Part shown: positions 9,738 to 19,830 of the stretch, in pieces | Position numbering within the stretch: the first letter of the stretch is position 1 | Layout: every line of letters starts with the position of its first letter | NCBI GenBank assembly: GCA_000697335.1 | Contig: JNEM01012448.1 | Location: 1-23,819, forward strand | Source of the DNA: Conidiobolus incongruus B7586 | Taxonomy: Eukaryota; Entomophthoromycota; Entomophthoromycetes; Entomophthorales; Conidiobolaceae | Length of the DNA: 23,819 bases | Reading direction: 5' to 3' | Position numbers and translations under genes: made by a program | The notes under the pieces: generated by a model | What the model saw: only the letters and a program-made list of their open reading frames with translations | What the model was told of the DNA's origin: nothing | Databases searched by the model: none

Positions 9738-11242
9738 ATGTGGATCCAAGGTTCCATCATCCCATTATTGGCCGGTTTGATCCAATTTGTTGTTGGCCAG
9801 GTAACTTATTCAATTTTTTTTAAATCAATTAGCAATTATACTATAATATTAATTTAGAATGTCAATCCTGACAAATATTGTCAAGTAGGAAAGATTATGT
9901 AAAATTTTTGAAACAAGCTATTCCTAGTCCTTTCCACGCAGTTCAGGAAGCTGCTAAGAGATTATCTGCTCAAGGCTTCAGGAGATTGAGCGAATAAAAG
10001 AGCTGGGAAAACCAAGTCCAGCCTAATGGAAAATACTACATTCTCAGAGATGGAGCCAGTTTGGTTGCCTTCGCTGTTGGCGGTGATTATGTTCCTGGAA
10101 ATGGCTTTACCATCATTGGATCTCATACCGATTCTCCTCAATTAAAATTAAAGCCTAACTGGACCAAGGACAAACCTGGCTATGGTCTCGTTGGTTTTGA
10201 AACCTATGGAAGAGGTCTCCAACACACATGGATTGATCGCAACTTGGGTCTCGCTGGTAAAGTTGTTGTCCAAGAAGGTGAAAGATATAAGACTAAATTG
10301 GTTAATATCAACAAACCAGTTCTCTACATTCCCTCCTTACCATTCGAATTGAATACTGGCAACTCCAAGTCAACATTTCTTAAGCTCAACAAGGAAAATA
10401 ACTTAGTCCCTTTTACTGGATTGAGTAATGCTCGCAATGACAAAGCTGACCCTAGCAAGCTATTATGGAGTGAAGTCGCTGCCCAAGCTGGTGTCACTCC
10501 TGATAAGATCTCAGGTTACGAATTGAGTGCTTATGATTTGCACAAGCCTACATTGGGAGGTTTTCGCAATGAATTTGTCCTTTCAGGTCGTCAAGATGAT
10601 TTGATGATGACCTATTCCACTGTCAAAGGTTTATTAAAAAGTTTAGATGATGATAGCTTGAAGGCTGATCCTAATGTCCGTGTTGCTGCTCTCTTTGATC
10701 ACGAGGAAGTTGGCAGTAACTCCAGCCATGGTGCTAGCTCCACTCTCCTCCCTAGTGTCATTTCCAGAGTTGTCAAATCACAACTCAAGTCCCAAGACCC
10801 AACTGACTACGATCGAGGCATTGCAAACTCATTCCTCATCTCCGCCGATCAAGAACATGCTGATCACCCCAACTATCCTAACAGACTTGAAAGTAGCAAC
10901 TCACCCATCATGAACGAAGGCCCGACTCAGTTTGTCAGTCAATCCCAAAGGTTTGCAACCAATGTCCAAACTACTTTTGTTCTCCAACGCACTGCTGGAG
11001 CTGCTAAGGTTACTATTCAAACTTTCATGCTTCGTAATGATATTGCTTCAGGATCAACTATCGGCCCCTTAATCAGTACCCTCACAGGTATCCCTACAGT
11101 CGATATGGGAACAGCACAATTCTCCATGCACTCAGCTCGTGAAATGGCTGGTACTTTAGATGTCTATAAGTCCAAAGCTCTGTTCACAAGCTACTATCGC
11201 AACTACCCCAAAATTATCGAAGAGTTGGAATTTGACGAATAA
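9738..11242 (+). pseudogene. M18 aspartyl aminopeptidase, recently broken copy
   Basis: This is a close paralogue of gene 1, roughly 70 percent identical by eye. Exon 1 (9738-9800) again encodes a 21-residue signal peptide; a 57-base intron (9801-9857, GTAACT to TTAG) follows at the same place. Exon 2 then loses one base near 9888-9892, shifting frame, and has a TAA at 9995-9997 where gene 1 has a serine codon. From 9998 the frame is open to the stop at 11240-11242. That part keeps the metal and catalytic motifs (SHTDSP, GRQDD, DHEEVGS, SADQEHA, MHSARE). The acidic-substrate lysine is Phe, and the interfacial His is Glu as in gene 1. Intact motifs and promoter-like elements suggest recent loss. 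A sequencing or assembly error, or unusual splicing, are the alternatives. Confidence 0.85.
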
Positions 11243-11520
11243 TTTCAATTTTTAATTTATAATAGTCATAATATATTCAACTATATTAATATATCAAAAA
11301 ATTTATTTATTTACATGATCTAGTTATACCAATAAATATTGTAATTGATATTTAAAATTTTTAATTTTGGATAGTACAATACACATATACCAATAAATTA
11401 ATTTTGCAGATATAAATAACGTGAGATTGTTTGTTAATTAAAATCACAAAATATATTGCTAAAAAATGTAAAATAAAAAAATAGAATATTATATTACTGT
11501 CAAATGTAATATTAAACAAT

Positions 11521-11592
11521 CTCTCCGACTGGGAATTGAACCCAGGTCACCCGCGTGACAGGCGGGTATACTCACCACTATACTATCGAAGA
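11521..11592 (-). tRNA. tRNA-Asp (anticodon GTC)
   Basis: Read on the minus strand, the 72 bases fold as a standard cloverleaf: acceptor stem TCTTCGA with TCGGAGA (one G-T pair), D stem GTAT with GTAT through wobble pairs, anticodon stem CCCGC with GCGGG around the loop CTGTCAC, and T stem CTGGG with CCCAG around TTCAATT. The anticodon GTC reads Asp codons. The discriminator base is G, as in yeast tRNA-Asp. The A box (TAGTATAGTGG) and B box (GGTTCAATTCC) for RNA polymerase III are intact. There is no intron. CCA is not encoded. A run of seven T on the minus strand (plus-strand 11475-11481) about 40 bases downstream is a candidate terminator. Confidence 0.97.
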
Positions 11593-12282
11593 TTAATAAA
11601 ACCCTCAAAACTTTATAAATCAGAAACTTTTTTATATAGATTACATTCATCATATAACAAATCTGAATATTAATTATATATAATATTTAATAAGTTTTTA
11701 ATTCAACAATAATTTATATTCCACTTTAAAATTTTTTATTTTTTTTCATTTCAATTTTCCTACCTAGTACTCTGAATAGCAATGTCTTAATAAATTTTTT
11801 AGATAAATGCATTTTTGTAGTTCTTTTTCATCTCAGAATAAATAATATAAGTTACTTAATATTTCAAATATCATCTATTATATCAGCAATTGATTATTTA
11901 TATTGTCTACACCTAGCAAACAAATTATTAGAAACTTATGGTTTATCATTAATCTAAAATATGAAATATATATTATATTTAAAGTTTGGATTTAAAATCA
12001 AATATTATAATTACTTAATATTTTCTGAGTCCTATTAATAAATCATTTGAAAAAATGATTATTTAAAATAATTTCTATAAACCTACTCTATTAAAAAATA
12101 TACAAGAATATTTTTGTTGAAATTTCAAAAATTAATAAAACATAGTGATATTAAGGACTCCCATAATTTATTATATTCACCTTTGATATTATAAATTTTA
12201 ATTACATTACTTTTAATAAATTATGAAAGTAATATTAATCGAATATAAAATAACAATTATAAAAATAATTTTATTTTTATGA
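11593..12282. other. AT-rich intergenic region
   Basis: This gap separates the divergent tRNA-Asp and the PPR-like gene. I see only AT-rich sequence and no recognisable gene, repeat or clear TATA element at the usual distance. Confidence 0.5.
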
Positions 12283-14124
12283 ATGATTTTACGTAATATT
12301 AGAGGGAGCATAATTTCCTCTCAAAATAAAAGATTGAAATTTAAGAATTTTTCATTTCTATACATCTCAACAACAGTTCAAACGGAACGAAATTTGAATA
12401 ATTTACCCAAATCTCGAATTGAAGTGAATAGACAAGACTTAATCAAACAATTAATTAATTTATATCAGAAGAACAACGTTTCTAAGGAAGATGAACTAGT
12501 CAATCGCAAGGATAATCAGGACTATTGTAATTGGGATTATTTAATGGCTTGCTTTGACAAGGTTAATTTCGTTGAACTTGACCAACAGTTACATAAACTC
12601 AAACAGGAAAATCCTTCCGAAACAAGAGAAATACTAATTAAATTTTGTACATTAATTGAAAATTCTAGTGTTTTTGAAGAAAAGAAGTTTCACTCAATTA
12701 CTATAGTTATAGATCATGTTGTTAATTTGATAATAGAATCTTCCAATTTGAATTTTTTGAGCACTGTGGGCGGACGAATCACGAATATGACTAGATTCTT
12801 TAACCTAATATATAACTGGATTCAACTTGACTTAGATTTTACTCAAAAAACCAAATTAATCAATGTTTTTTTGTCACATTTTGAAGCAAGCAACAATCTT
12901 CAAGGGTTACATTTGATTCACTATTATTTACTCGAACTATCTCTTCCCATTCAGAATACGAAAATCGTCAATACCCACTCCAAAGCTCTGAAACCAGTTT
13001 GGTATCGGCTGATGTCTTCCCTTGCAGGTATAGATAACGATCTCTCATTGAAAATATTGAATCAGTTACTGTACTCTTTCGATCCCAAAGACTCCACCTT
13101 CCAAAATCCTTTGGATTATCTCATTCGACATTGTTTACAAAGTGCAAGTAAAGAGCTTAAAATGTTCCCTGAAGATCGACTACCAAAACTTCAGCTTATG
13201 TTTTCAATATACCCGAAGGTTCAAGAATATTTAAAGATCTATCCGTACACCCTTAATAGATACAATGTAGATATTCAAAGGATTTTTGTAGGCATGGCTC
13301 ACTATCATGGTTATTCCAATGATGTGGAGTCATTAGTAAACTTTATGGATACCGAAGATGTCGTTCCAAAGAATCATTACGTTGCATCCACAGTTATTTA
13401 TCAAATCTTTCGAATGGGTTACTGTGATTCGGGAGCTCAAATATTTAACAAGTTTATAAAAAGCCATTTAGAATCTGATTATCATGTTATGTACAATGCC
13501 CCTTATACTACACTCCTAAATGGATTGAGTCACAACAAACAGTGGGATGCAATGTCGAAGTATTTTGAACTGAGACATAAATTGCCTATTGTAATCAATC
13601 CCAAACTATACAATGATATATTACTTACCTTCAGAAATAATGCCCCGCCTGTAAGACTAATACAAACCATTTATTACGGTATGGTGAATACCGATCAAAT
13701 CAACCCAACTATAAAATCTCTTGATGCGATCGCTAGACTGTTACCAAATTATCAGATTGATTTAACGCAACAAAATTTCGCACTACCCTTAAGTCATCGT
13801 CTCAATAACTTTTACACACAATTCAACCATAATCCCAATCTCGACCTTCGATTCTTTACCACCATGATCCACGAAATTGTGTCCCACACTCCCAAAGAAG
13901 AACTCGAATCCATCACCGAAATCCTTTCGAATTTATACAACAACCTCATCAAGAGAGAGCTCAAGCCCACCGGACCTTTTCTGACCACCATGCTAGTAGT
14001 CTACCTGAAACTTGGGCGACCTGAAGGTGTCGAAGAGATCCTACTCTATCTCAAAGACAATCCACAATTAATCGATAACAAATTGAATCATCTAATCACT
14101 TCATTAAGAATTCAAAAGAATTAG
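12283..14124 (+). CDS. PPR-like protein, probably mitochondrial
   Basis: One open frame of 613 residues without introns. The first 30 or so residues are rich in Arg, Lys, Ser and hydrophobics and lack acidic residues, as in a mitochondrial targeting sequence. The rest is predicted helical, with pentatricopeptide-like units most visible at residues about 330-505 (for example APYTTLLNGLSHNKQWDAM) and 560-595 (LKPTGPFLTTMLVVYLKLGR). PPR proteins bind organellar RNA and act in its processing, stability or translation; fungal members are poorly conserved, so the precise target cannot be named. The first ATG of the frame was used; an overlapping ATG four bases upstream (12279) is out of frame and may reduce initiation. 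Wobble positions become more C-rich toward the 3' third. The family call is moderate; the existence of the gene is sure. Confidence 0.85.
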   Translation: MILRNIRGSIISSQNKRLKFKNFSFLYISTTVQTERNLNNLPKSRIEVNRQDLIKQLINLYQKNNVSKEDELVNRKDNQDYCNWDYLMACFDKVNFVELDQQLHKLKQENPSETREILIKFCTLIENSSVFEEKKFHSITIVIDHVVNLIIESSNLNFLSTVGGRITNMTRFFNLIYNWIQLDLDFTQKTKLINVFLSHFEASNNLQGLHLIHYYLLELSLPIQNTKIVNTHSKALKPVWYRLMSSLAGIDNDLSLKILNQLLYSFDPKDSTFQNPLDYLIRHCLQSASKELKMFPEDRLPKLQLMFSIYPKVQEYLKIYPYTLNRYNVDIQRIFVGMAHYHGYSNDVESLVNFMDTEDVVPKNHYVASTVIYQIFRMGYCDSGAQIFNKFIKSHLESDYHVMYNAPYTTLLNGLSHNKQWDAMSKYFELRHKLPIVINPKLYNDILLTFRNNAPPVRLIQTIYYGMVNTDQINPTIKSLDAIARLLPNYQIDLTQQNFALPLSHRLNNFYTQFNHNPNLDLRFFTTMIHEIVSHTPKEELESITEILSNLYNNLIKRELKPTGPFLTTMLVVYLKLGRPEGVEEILLYLKDNPQLIDNKLNHLITSLRIQKN

Positions 14125-15244
14125 TTATTTATTAAAAGCATAAAAAATAAATTATTTATAATCAATTGGTATTATACACTTCTCTTAATCACTAATCAAT
14201 ATAGCAGATTAAACATATATTAGAAAATTTAAAGTTATTATTATTTGATTTGATTGTTGTTACGCTTATTAAATCATTTTTACAACTCTTAATTGGAGAA
14301 AATCAACTTGTTTTGACATGAAATAGTATTGTTCATAATTTGGTTATATTATCAGTATTTAACAAATAATAATGATAAATTGACATAAAATGTATAAAAG
14401 ATACTTATCTTTGAGTGAATCAATATAATAAAATAACTAACTTTCTTTAGAACTTTAATTCAACATTAAAACGAATTTAAAAGTCAGCAAAATTATTCCT
14501 TATAGGACGTGGAATATTACAAATAAAATTGACAATATATTAAAATCCAATATTTAATAAAATACATTTACATCTTTAAATTCTATATGTTGACATTCAA
14601 ACCGATCTGTTGACACTCTAAAAGTATTTTTACTCTTGAATATTTTTTTACAATTTCTTAATTATCATTATTGTAATCATATAAAAAATTAATTTTAACA
14701 ATTCAAGATTCATTTATAATAAAATTTTAATTTCATTATATTCAAATTCAAATATAAGGTAATATATAATAGATTATATCATTTTATTTTTAAAATAATA
14801 TTATCAAAAATGAGATCAAAGAAATTTTTGAAAGACAAAACATATTTTAAATTAGTAATAAAAAATATTTTGATTTATAAATCTAACATTATATTAAAAG
14901 GTTAATCATTATTTTAACTAATAAAGTTATTGAATTGTTAATCAGTTGATTTTTAGAAAATTAGTTTATTTAGGAATTTAGTGAATTTGAAACTGCTGAT
15001 AATGATTGGATAATTCATTGTTCAACAGACGTGTCAATTGATCAATAATAATGAATTCAATTACAGCCAATGACATTCAATTATAAATCAATCAACTTGA
15101 AGAAATATAAATTGGATTAAACAATCGTGAATTTCAATTTTTAACTTTTACATTTTTAAATTATAGAATCAAGATTTTATTAATCATTCAAGTATATTAT
15201 TGATTGATATAGTCTATAGTTTTAAAAATTATTTAAACTTGAAT
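14125..15244. other. AT-rich intergenic region and promoter of the Myb gene
   Basis: No gene is recognisable. There is an imperfect direct repeat of TGTTGACA at 14588-14618. The stretch 14990-15060 is slightly less AT-rich and may belong to the promoter of the gene starting at 15245. Otherwise I see nothing. Confidence 0.5.
14588..14618 (+). repeat. Direct repeat TGTTGACA(T/C)TC, 20-base period
   Basis: TGTTGACATTC (14588-14598) and TGTTGACACTC (14608-14618) differ at one base in eleven and are spaced by exactly 20 bases, two DNA turns. Paired sites of this type can bind a factor twice on one DNA face, but chance is possible. Confidence 0.35.
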
Positions 15245-17530
15245 ATGAGTTCAACACCTTCCACACCTATCAAGTAAGTTCACTTTTTTTGTTTTATTTG
15301 GATAATGTACTAATTTTAAAATTAGAAAAATGGGTAAAATTAGGTAACAATAATAAATTAATAATAAGAAAAATATAGAATATTAAACTTTGTTTTTAAT
15401 TTTATTAATAGTATTAACGTACCTAAAATGTAATTTATTATTTTTGTAAAAGTTATGAATTTAACTAATAAGTTTGAATAGAATTAGGAGTGATTCCAAA
15501 ATTTTTTTAGTTAAAAACTCTCCTGTTAAGAGATCGCGAAGTAATATGGTCCATACCCCCGAAAGTATTTTATATTAAAATTTTTTAAATTGCTATTTTT
15601 AACATTTTGTTTAGAAAATATGACAAGTCAATTAACTCAAAATACGCAGATTATCAACTCAGCTCCACCAAAATCCAGTAGTGATTATATTTTACATATT
15701 TATTATTGAATTCAATATTCTAATAATTTTCATGATTTTGACTTAGATGTTAGAAGACTTAAAAAACAAGTTACATTTTATATTCCAAAAGGTTCTAGTA
15801 GAAACTCTTCCAAAACTCCTAATAGTAAGTTAGACTCTCTAATAACTAAACAGCAATCTAAAGGTAGAAATGAAGCCGGAAATTTGGAAGGTAACTAAAT
15901 TACATTTTTTTATTATATTTTAATAATCATTTGTCTAGAAAATTCAAACAATTCTCAAAATTTAAAAACTATAAATGATAAAGATGCCAATGCTTCAACT
16001 GTGAAATTTAAACAACCTAATACAAGATATGGGGGCAACCCATATGATAAACTACTCTCCCCTTGTCCTGTTCAGCATCCTAAATCTAGTAATCAATTTA
16101 ATAGTGTTCGAGGTATTTATTTTCAAAAACTTTTTACTATAGGAGATATTAATTATTCTATTTTACTAGATATCAATAATTCAAATGATGAAAATGAATC
16201 CAATTCCAATCAATCTCTTGAAGAAGATTCCTTAGGTGATATTTTAACACTCTTTACCTTCTAATTTCATACTCAATATAGAATAGATGGCTCGCTTGAT
16301 TTTGGGAATTCAGTCGATGAAAATTATGTAGCTACTGTAAATCCTACTAATACTTATTCTCCGCCAGTAACTCGTTCAAGTGTAAAAAATTCAGCAAATG
16401 AAAAAGTAATGACTCGTTCAAGTGACAAAGATCCAGTTCCAAGGTGGGCGAATGCTACCAATGGGCATAAAGTTACATGGGACGATGATACTGAAGTAGG
16501 AACCGATGATAATCCCGTTAGAAAGCGAACTAAATTAGCCGTACAGACCGGAAGTAAATCTAATTCAGATACCGCCAATTCGCCAATTCTCAACAAAAAT
16601 ACATCATCCATAACTAACAATGGTAATTAATTTTGTATAATTGATGTTTTTTATTAACTTAGTACTCTAGTTAACTGTGCCAATTCACCTCCCGACAGCC
16701 CTATCTTAGCCAGCTTGAATCCATTCAACCATATGTTGGATGACGATTACATCACTTGGAAGAAGGGTCACACTGAATATCTTGAGAAAATCTGTAAGCA
16801 ATTCAAACATAACCGTGAATCAATAATACAGTATTTAAGTTCACTTAAAAAGCATCCACTTCAATTCTTTACCTCAAGTGAGATTAACCAAAAAATCAGT
16901 GAGATAACTATTGCAACTTTAGATATATCATCAAAGCCAATAGTATCATCTGGATCTAATCAACAATCTAGCTCTGACGATCAATCCACGCAAGTCCCTA
17001 GATTGGAAACTACCTTTCCTCGCAATAACAATAACTCTAACGGTCAACCCTCCAATATTTCTAGATCAGAGACTTCTCATATAACACGCCAAAGACCAAC
17101 TTTTAATGATAAATCTAAGCGTATATTTAGCTCAGAAACATCTGTTGCAACACTCCAAAAATCCAATTCTAACGACGAATCTACACGTACTTCCAACTCA
17201 GATATCTCAATCTCGGAACATAGCGCCGATGAAGCTGATAGCGCGCCACCAAAGAAAAGCCACCGCAAAAGACCGTGGACAGAGCAAGAGTTCAATGCTC
17301 TGGAAGCTGGTATCAAACGATTTGGGATGCAATGGGCCAAAATCCTCGAGCACAATATTGTCAAAGGAGACAAGTCGCTCATCAATAGGACAAGTGTCAA
17401 TTTGAAAGACAAGGCCAGGAACGAGAAGGCATACCGTATCAAACACCATAAGGAATTGGGTGTCTTTGACATTAAGCGATTGAATGTAAACTCTCTATTA
17501 CCTAAGCATATGAGAGAATCTCATGACTAG
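15245..17530 (+). CDS. Telobox-type Myb DNA-binding protein, eight exons
   Basis: Model: exons 15245-15273, 15488-15564, 15615-15680, 15747-15890, 15939-16112, 16170-16235, 16287-16622 and 16671-17530, giving 583 residues with consistent phase at every junction. All introns run from GT to TAG; six are 48-66 bases, the first is 214. The C-terminal Myb domain (residues about 496-557, starting RKRPWTEQEF) ends in VNLKDKARN (540-548), the telobox helix typical of TRF, Taz1, Teb1 and Tbf1 proteins that bind TTAGGG-type DNA at telomeres or promoters. The rest is mostly Ser/Asn/Thr-rich and probably disordered, without an evident TRFH domain. The N terminus carries TPIK, SPVK and TPEK, which fit CDK sites. 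KQVTF (64-68) and KVTW (247-250) resemble PP1-docking motifs. RKRTK is a likely nuclear signal. Residues 401-487 form four imperfect repeats. The 5' exons are the least certain part. Confidence 0.85.
16979..17239 (+). repeat. Four imperfect 22-residue repeats in the Myb protein
   Basis: Residues 401-421, 422-443, 444-465 and 466-487 align as units of 21-22 residues. Units two and three share Ile6, SETS at 9-12, Thr15, Gln17 and Asn22; unit one shares the ET and closing Asn; unit four shares the opening Asp, Ser3, Arg5 and Ser9. The DNA period is about 66 bases. The repeats end just before the Myb domain. Confidence 0.55.
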
Positions 17531-18007
17531 CTAATTTTTATTTTTTTATATTTGAAATAATTTTTATATTTTGACAAAGTTTCAGTATCAGTGAAAATAA
17601 GTAATTTTGAAGTGACTATTTTCATTTGATATTTTATTTATACAATAAATTAAAGCATTACATTTTTTATAAGTTTAAATTTTATTGCTATATTATTATT
17701 GAGTTACTTTCAATTATATTTATGCTTTATGATATTAGCATTATGACAAATGCTATTTTGATTTAAATAACTCAATAAATTCACTTATATAAACTTGTAT
17801 TAATTTGTTATTATATATATCAATTATTGAGCTATTTACTATATTCTAAATAAAATATTTGATTCTCTAACTAATATCCTAGTGATAATTATAAACTATA
17901 ATAACTAGATTAATATTATAGATTATAGCAAAATAAATCAAATTAAAATAATTGTTGATACCATTGTTAATTTGATTTTATTTTTTTTAATTATTAAATA
18001 TTATTAT
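17531..18007. other. Convergent intergenic region
   Basis: This gap lies between the 3' ends of the Myb gene (plus) and the J-domain gene (minus). It is AT-rich and presumably holds both polyadenylation regions. I see no gene or strong terminator. Confidence 0.5.
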
Positions 18008-18682
18008 TCATATACTACGAGATTTATATCCTGCCTTATAATTTTCCTTATCATCCGATAGTATAGCAGATACAATACCAGAAGTTACCAATAATAAGCC
18101 GCCTAACACAAAGAAACGACCCATAACATCACCAGCGCCTTCCATCTTTGGCAAATCGTTAAAAACAGGTCTGCCTTGGTGTCTGTAAGGGGTACTTGAA
18201 CCGAAAGAAGATTGATTAAACTGATCATAATGCTCATGTTGATGCGTTTTATTATCAAACTTCCCCTTAAAACTCTGTTGAAAACCCTTTCTAAATTTCA
18301 CATTGTCAGGGTATAACTTGACAGGCTTTGAAGGAGGTGACTTAGTTCTAAACCTATTTGAAACTAAATTTTTAGAAAATTTATTTGAATTAATAAAATT
18401 TCTATCATAATCCCTCCTTCTAACTACATCACTTAATACACTATATGCTTCAGTAATTTTTAAAAATTTTTCGTGAGCTTTTTCATCTTTAGGATTTTTA
18501 TCAGGATGATATTTCATACTCAAAGCATAAAACTGACTTTTAATACGCGCTTTATCCGCATTATGGGGAATACTCAATATATCATAATAATTTTCGGTTT
18601 TACTCTTTAATTTAGTATTGGTACTAAATGAACGCATTATTGAAGGTTTAGTAAATTGTGTAAATATTGATTTGGGTATCAT
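18008..18682 (-). CDS. Mitochondrial J-domain membrane protein, DNAJC30-like layout
   Basis: One open frame of 224 residues. The N terminus (MIPKSIFTQF... MRSFSTNTK) is basic and hydroxylated, like a mitochondrial targeting sequence; Met16 is an alternative start. The J domain spans residues about 31-96 with the invariant HPD at 59-61 (YHPDKNPKD), the motif that stimulates Hsp70 ATPase. A basic, Gln/His/Asn-rich linker follows, then a single membrane segment at about 187-208 (FFVLGGLLLVTSGIVSAIL) and a short basic tail. There are no zinc-finger or substrate-binding DnaJ domains, so it is a class C J protein. Order, size and the C-terminal membrane segment match human DNAJC30, a mitochondrial inner-membrane protein. 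That orthology is inference; another mitochondrial J protein remains possible. It converges on the Myb gene. Confidence 0.9.
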   Translation of the reverse strand: MIPKSIFTQFTKPSIMRSFSTNTKLKSKTENYYDILSIPHNADKARIKSQFYALSMKYHPDKNPKDEKAHEKFLKITEAYSVLSDVVRRRDYDRNFINSNKFSKNLVSNRFRTKSPPSKPVKLYPDNVKFRKGFQQSFKGKFDNKTHQHEHYDQFNQSSFGSSTPYRHQGRPVFNDLPKMEGAGDVMGRFFVLGGLLLVTSGIVSAILSDDKENYKAGYKSRSI

Positions 18683-18746
18683 TTTTAATATTTATAAGTA
18701 TTTTGTAAAATATTAATTGTTAAATAAAAATCAATTAATTATTAAG

Positions 18747-18773
18747 ATTATTATTATTATTATTATTATTATT
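18747..18773 (+). repeat. (ATT)9 microsatellite
   Basis: Nine uninterrupted ATT units lie 65 bases upstream of the start of the J-domain gene. Length variation between strains is expected. Confidence 0.95.
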
Positions 18774-19803
18774 TTGAATAGAATATTATTTTTTTAGTTA
18801 TCAATTATTCTATTTTAATTGAAGCATTATGAAGTAATAAGATTATAAAGAAATTATTTAAGTCAATCCAATTTATGGGTTAATTCAAACTTTCAATTTT
18901 AATAAGAGTGATATAATTAATTGTGGCAATTGAATTGGATGGATAATCTTGGAGTTACCGAAGTTATTACGGTTACATTAGGACCTACTAGTAATGTTTA
19001 TTATGTATTTTAAGGTGGAATTCTATATTATCCATATTTGTTAATGTGGATCTGCTATTAATTGGTTATATTGAATTTTTATATTGATTATGAGAATATT
19101 TATGAACTGTTTCTAATTTGTTGTCATAATTGAAAGATTATTCAGAGTATTATATAATTGTATCAATTTTAATATATTGAAATTATAATCATATCAAATT
19201 AATATATATATGTTATTTAATATTGAAAAATAATCACCTTAGAGTTATGTGCATAATTTGATATTAATTTTATATATTATTTAATCAAATAATAATATAA
19301 ATATCTAGTCATAGTCAAAGAATTCATTTGTTATAAAATAAACTAATAATTTAAGACAAAAATATTAGATATATTTTATAATTTACTTCTTACAAGGACA
19401 ACAATTAATGCCAATAGCTACAATATTGGTTGCAAATGAAAAATAAAATCATGATATTCTTTTTGTTTTACCAACTAATCAATGACCATCCAATTCACTT
19501 TAACCTCTAGTATAATAATTAGCTTGATAAGTCACAAGGTAAAAAATATTCCAATAAAGAATCCTTACAGTGAGAGCATTTAATATTTTTATCACTTGTT
19601 GCCATTTTAAAGATATTTTTTGTTTATTTCCAGTGAATTTTATTTTATTATTATGAATTAGAATGAAAATTAAAAATAAAAAATAGTAATATTATTATAG
19701 AATCAAAAAAATGGGAAATTTTTTAATTTCTGATTTTTCAAACATATTATTAGTTTCAAATAAAAAAATATATAAAACAAATAGGAAAATAAATAACTTT
19801 GAA

Positions 19804-19830
19804 ATATATATATATATATATATATATATA
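19804..19830 (+). repeat. (AT)13 microsatellite
   Basis: An uninterrupted run of 27 alternating A and T. Such runs are self-complementary and often polymorphic. Confidence 0.95.

Noticed and set aside
9657-9857. Open frame overlapping the start of copy 3
   Set aside because: It only reads through exon 1 and the intron of the M18 copy; the splice model matching gene 1 explains it better.
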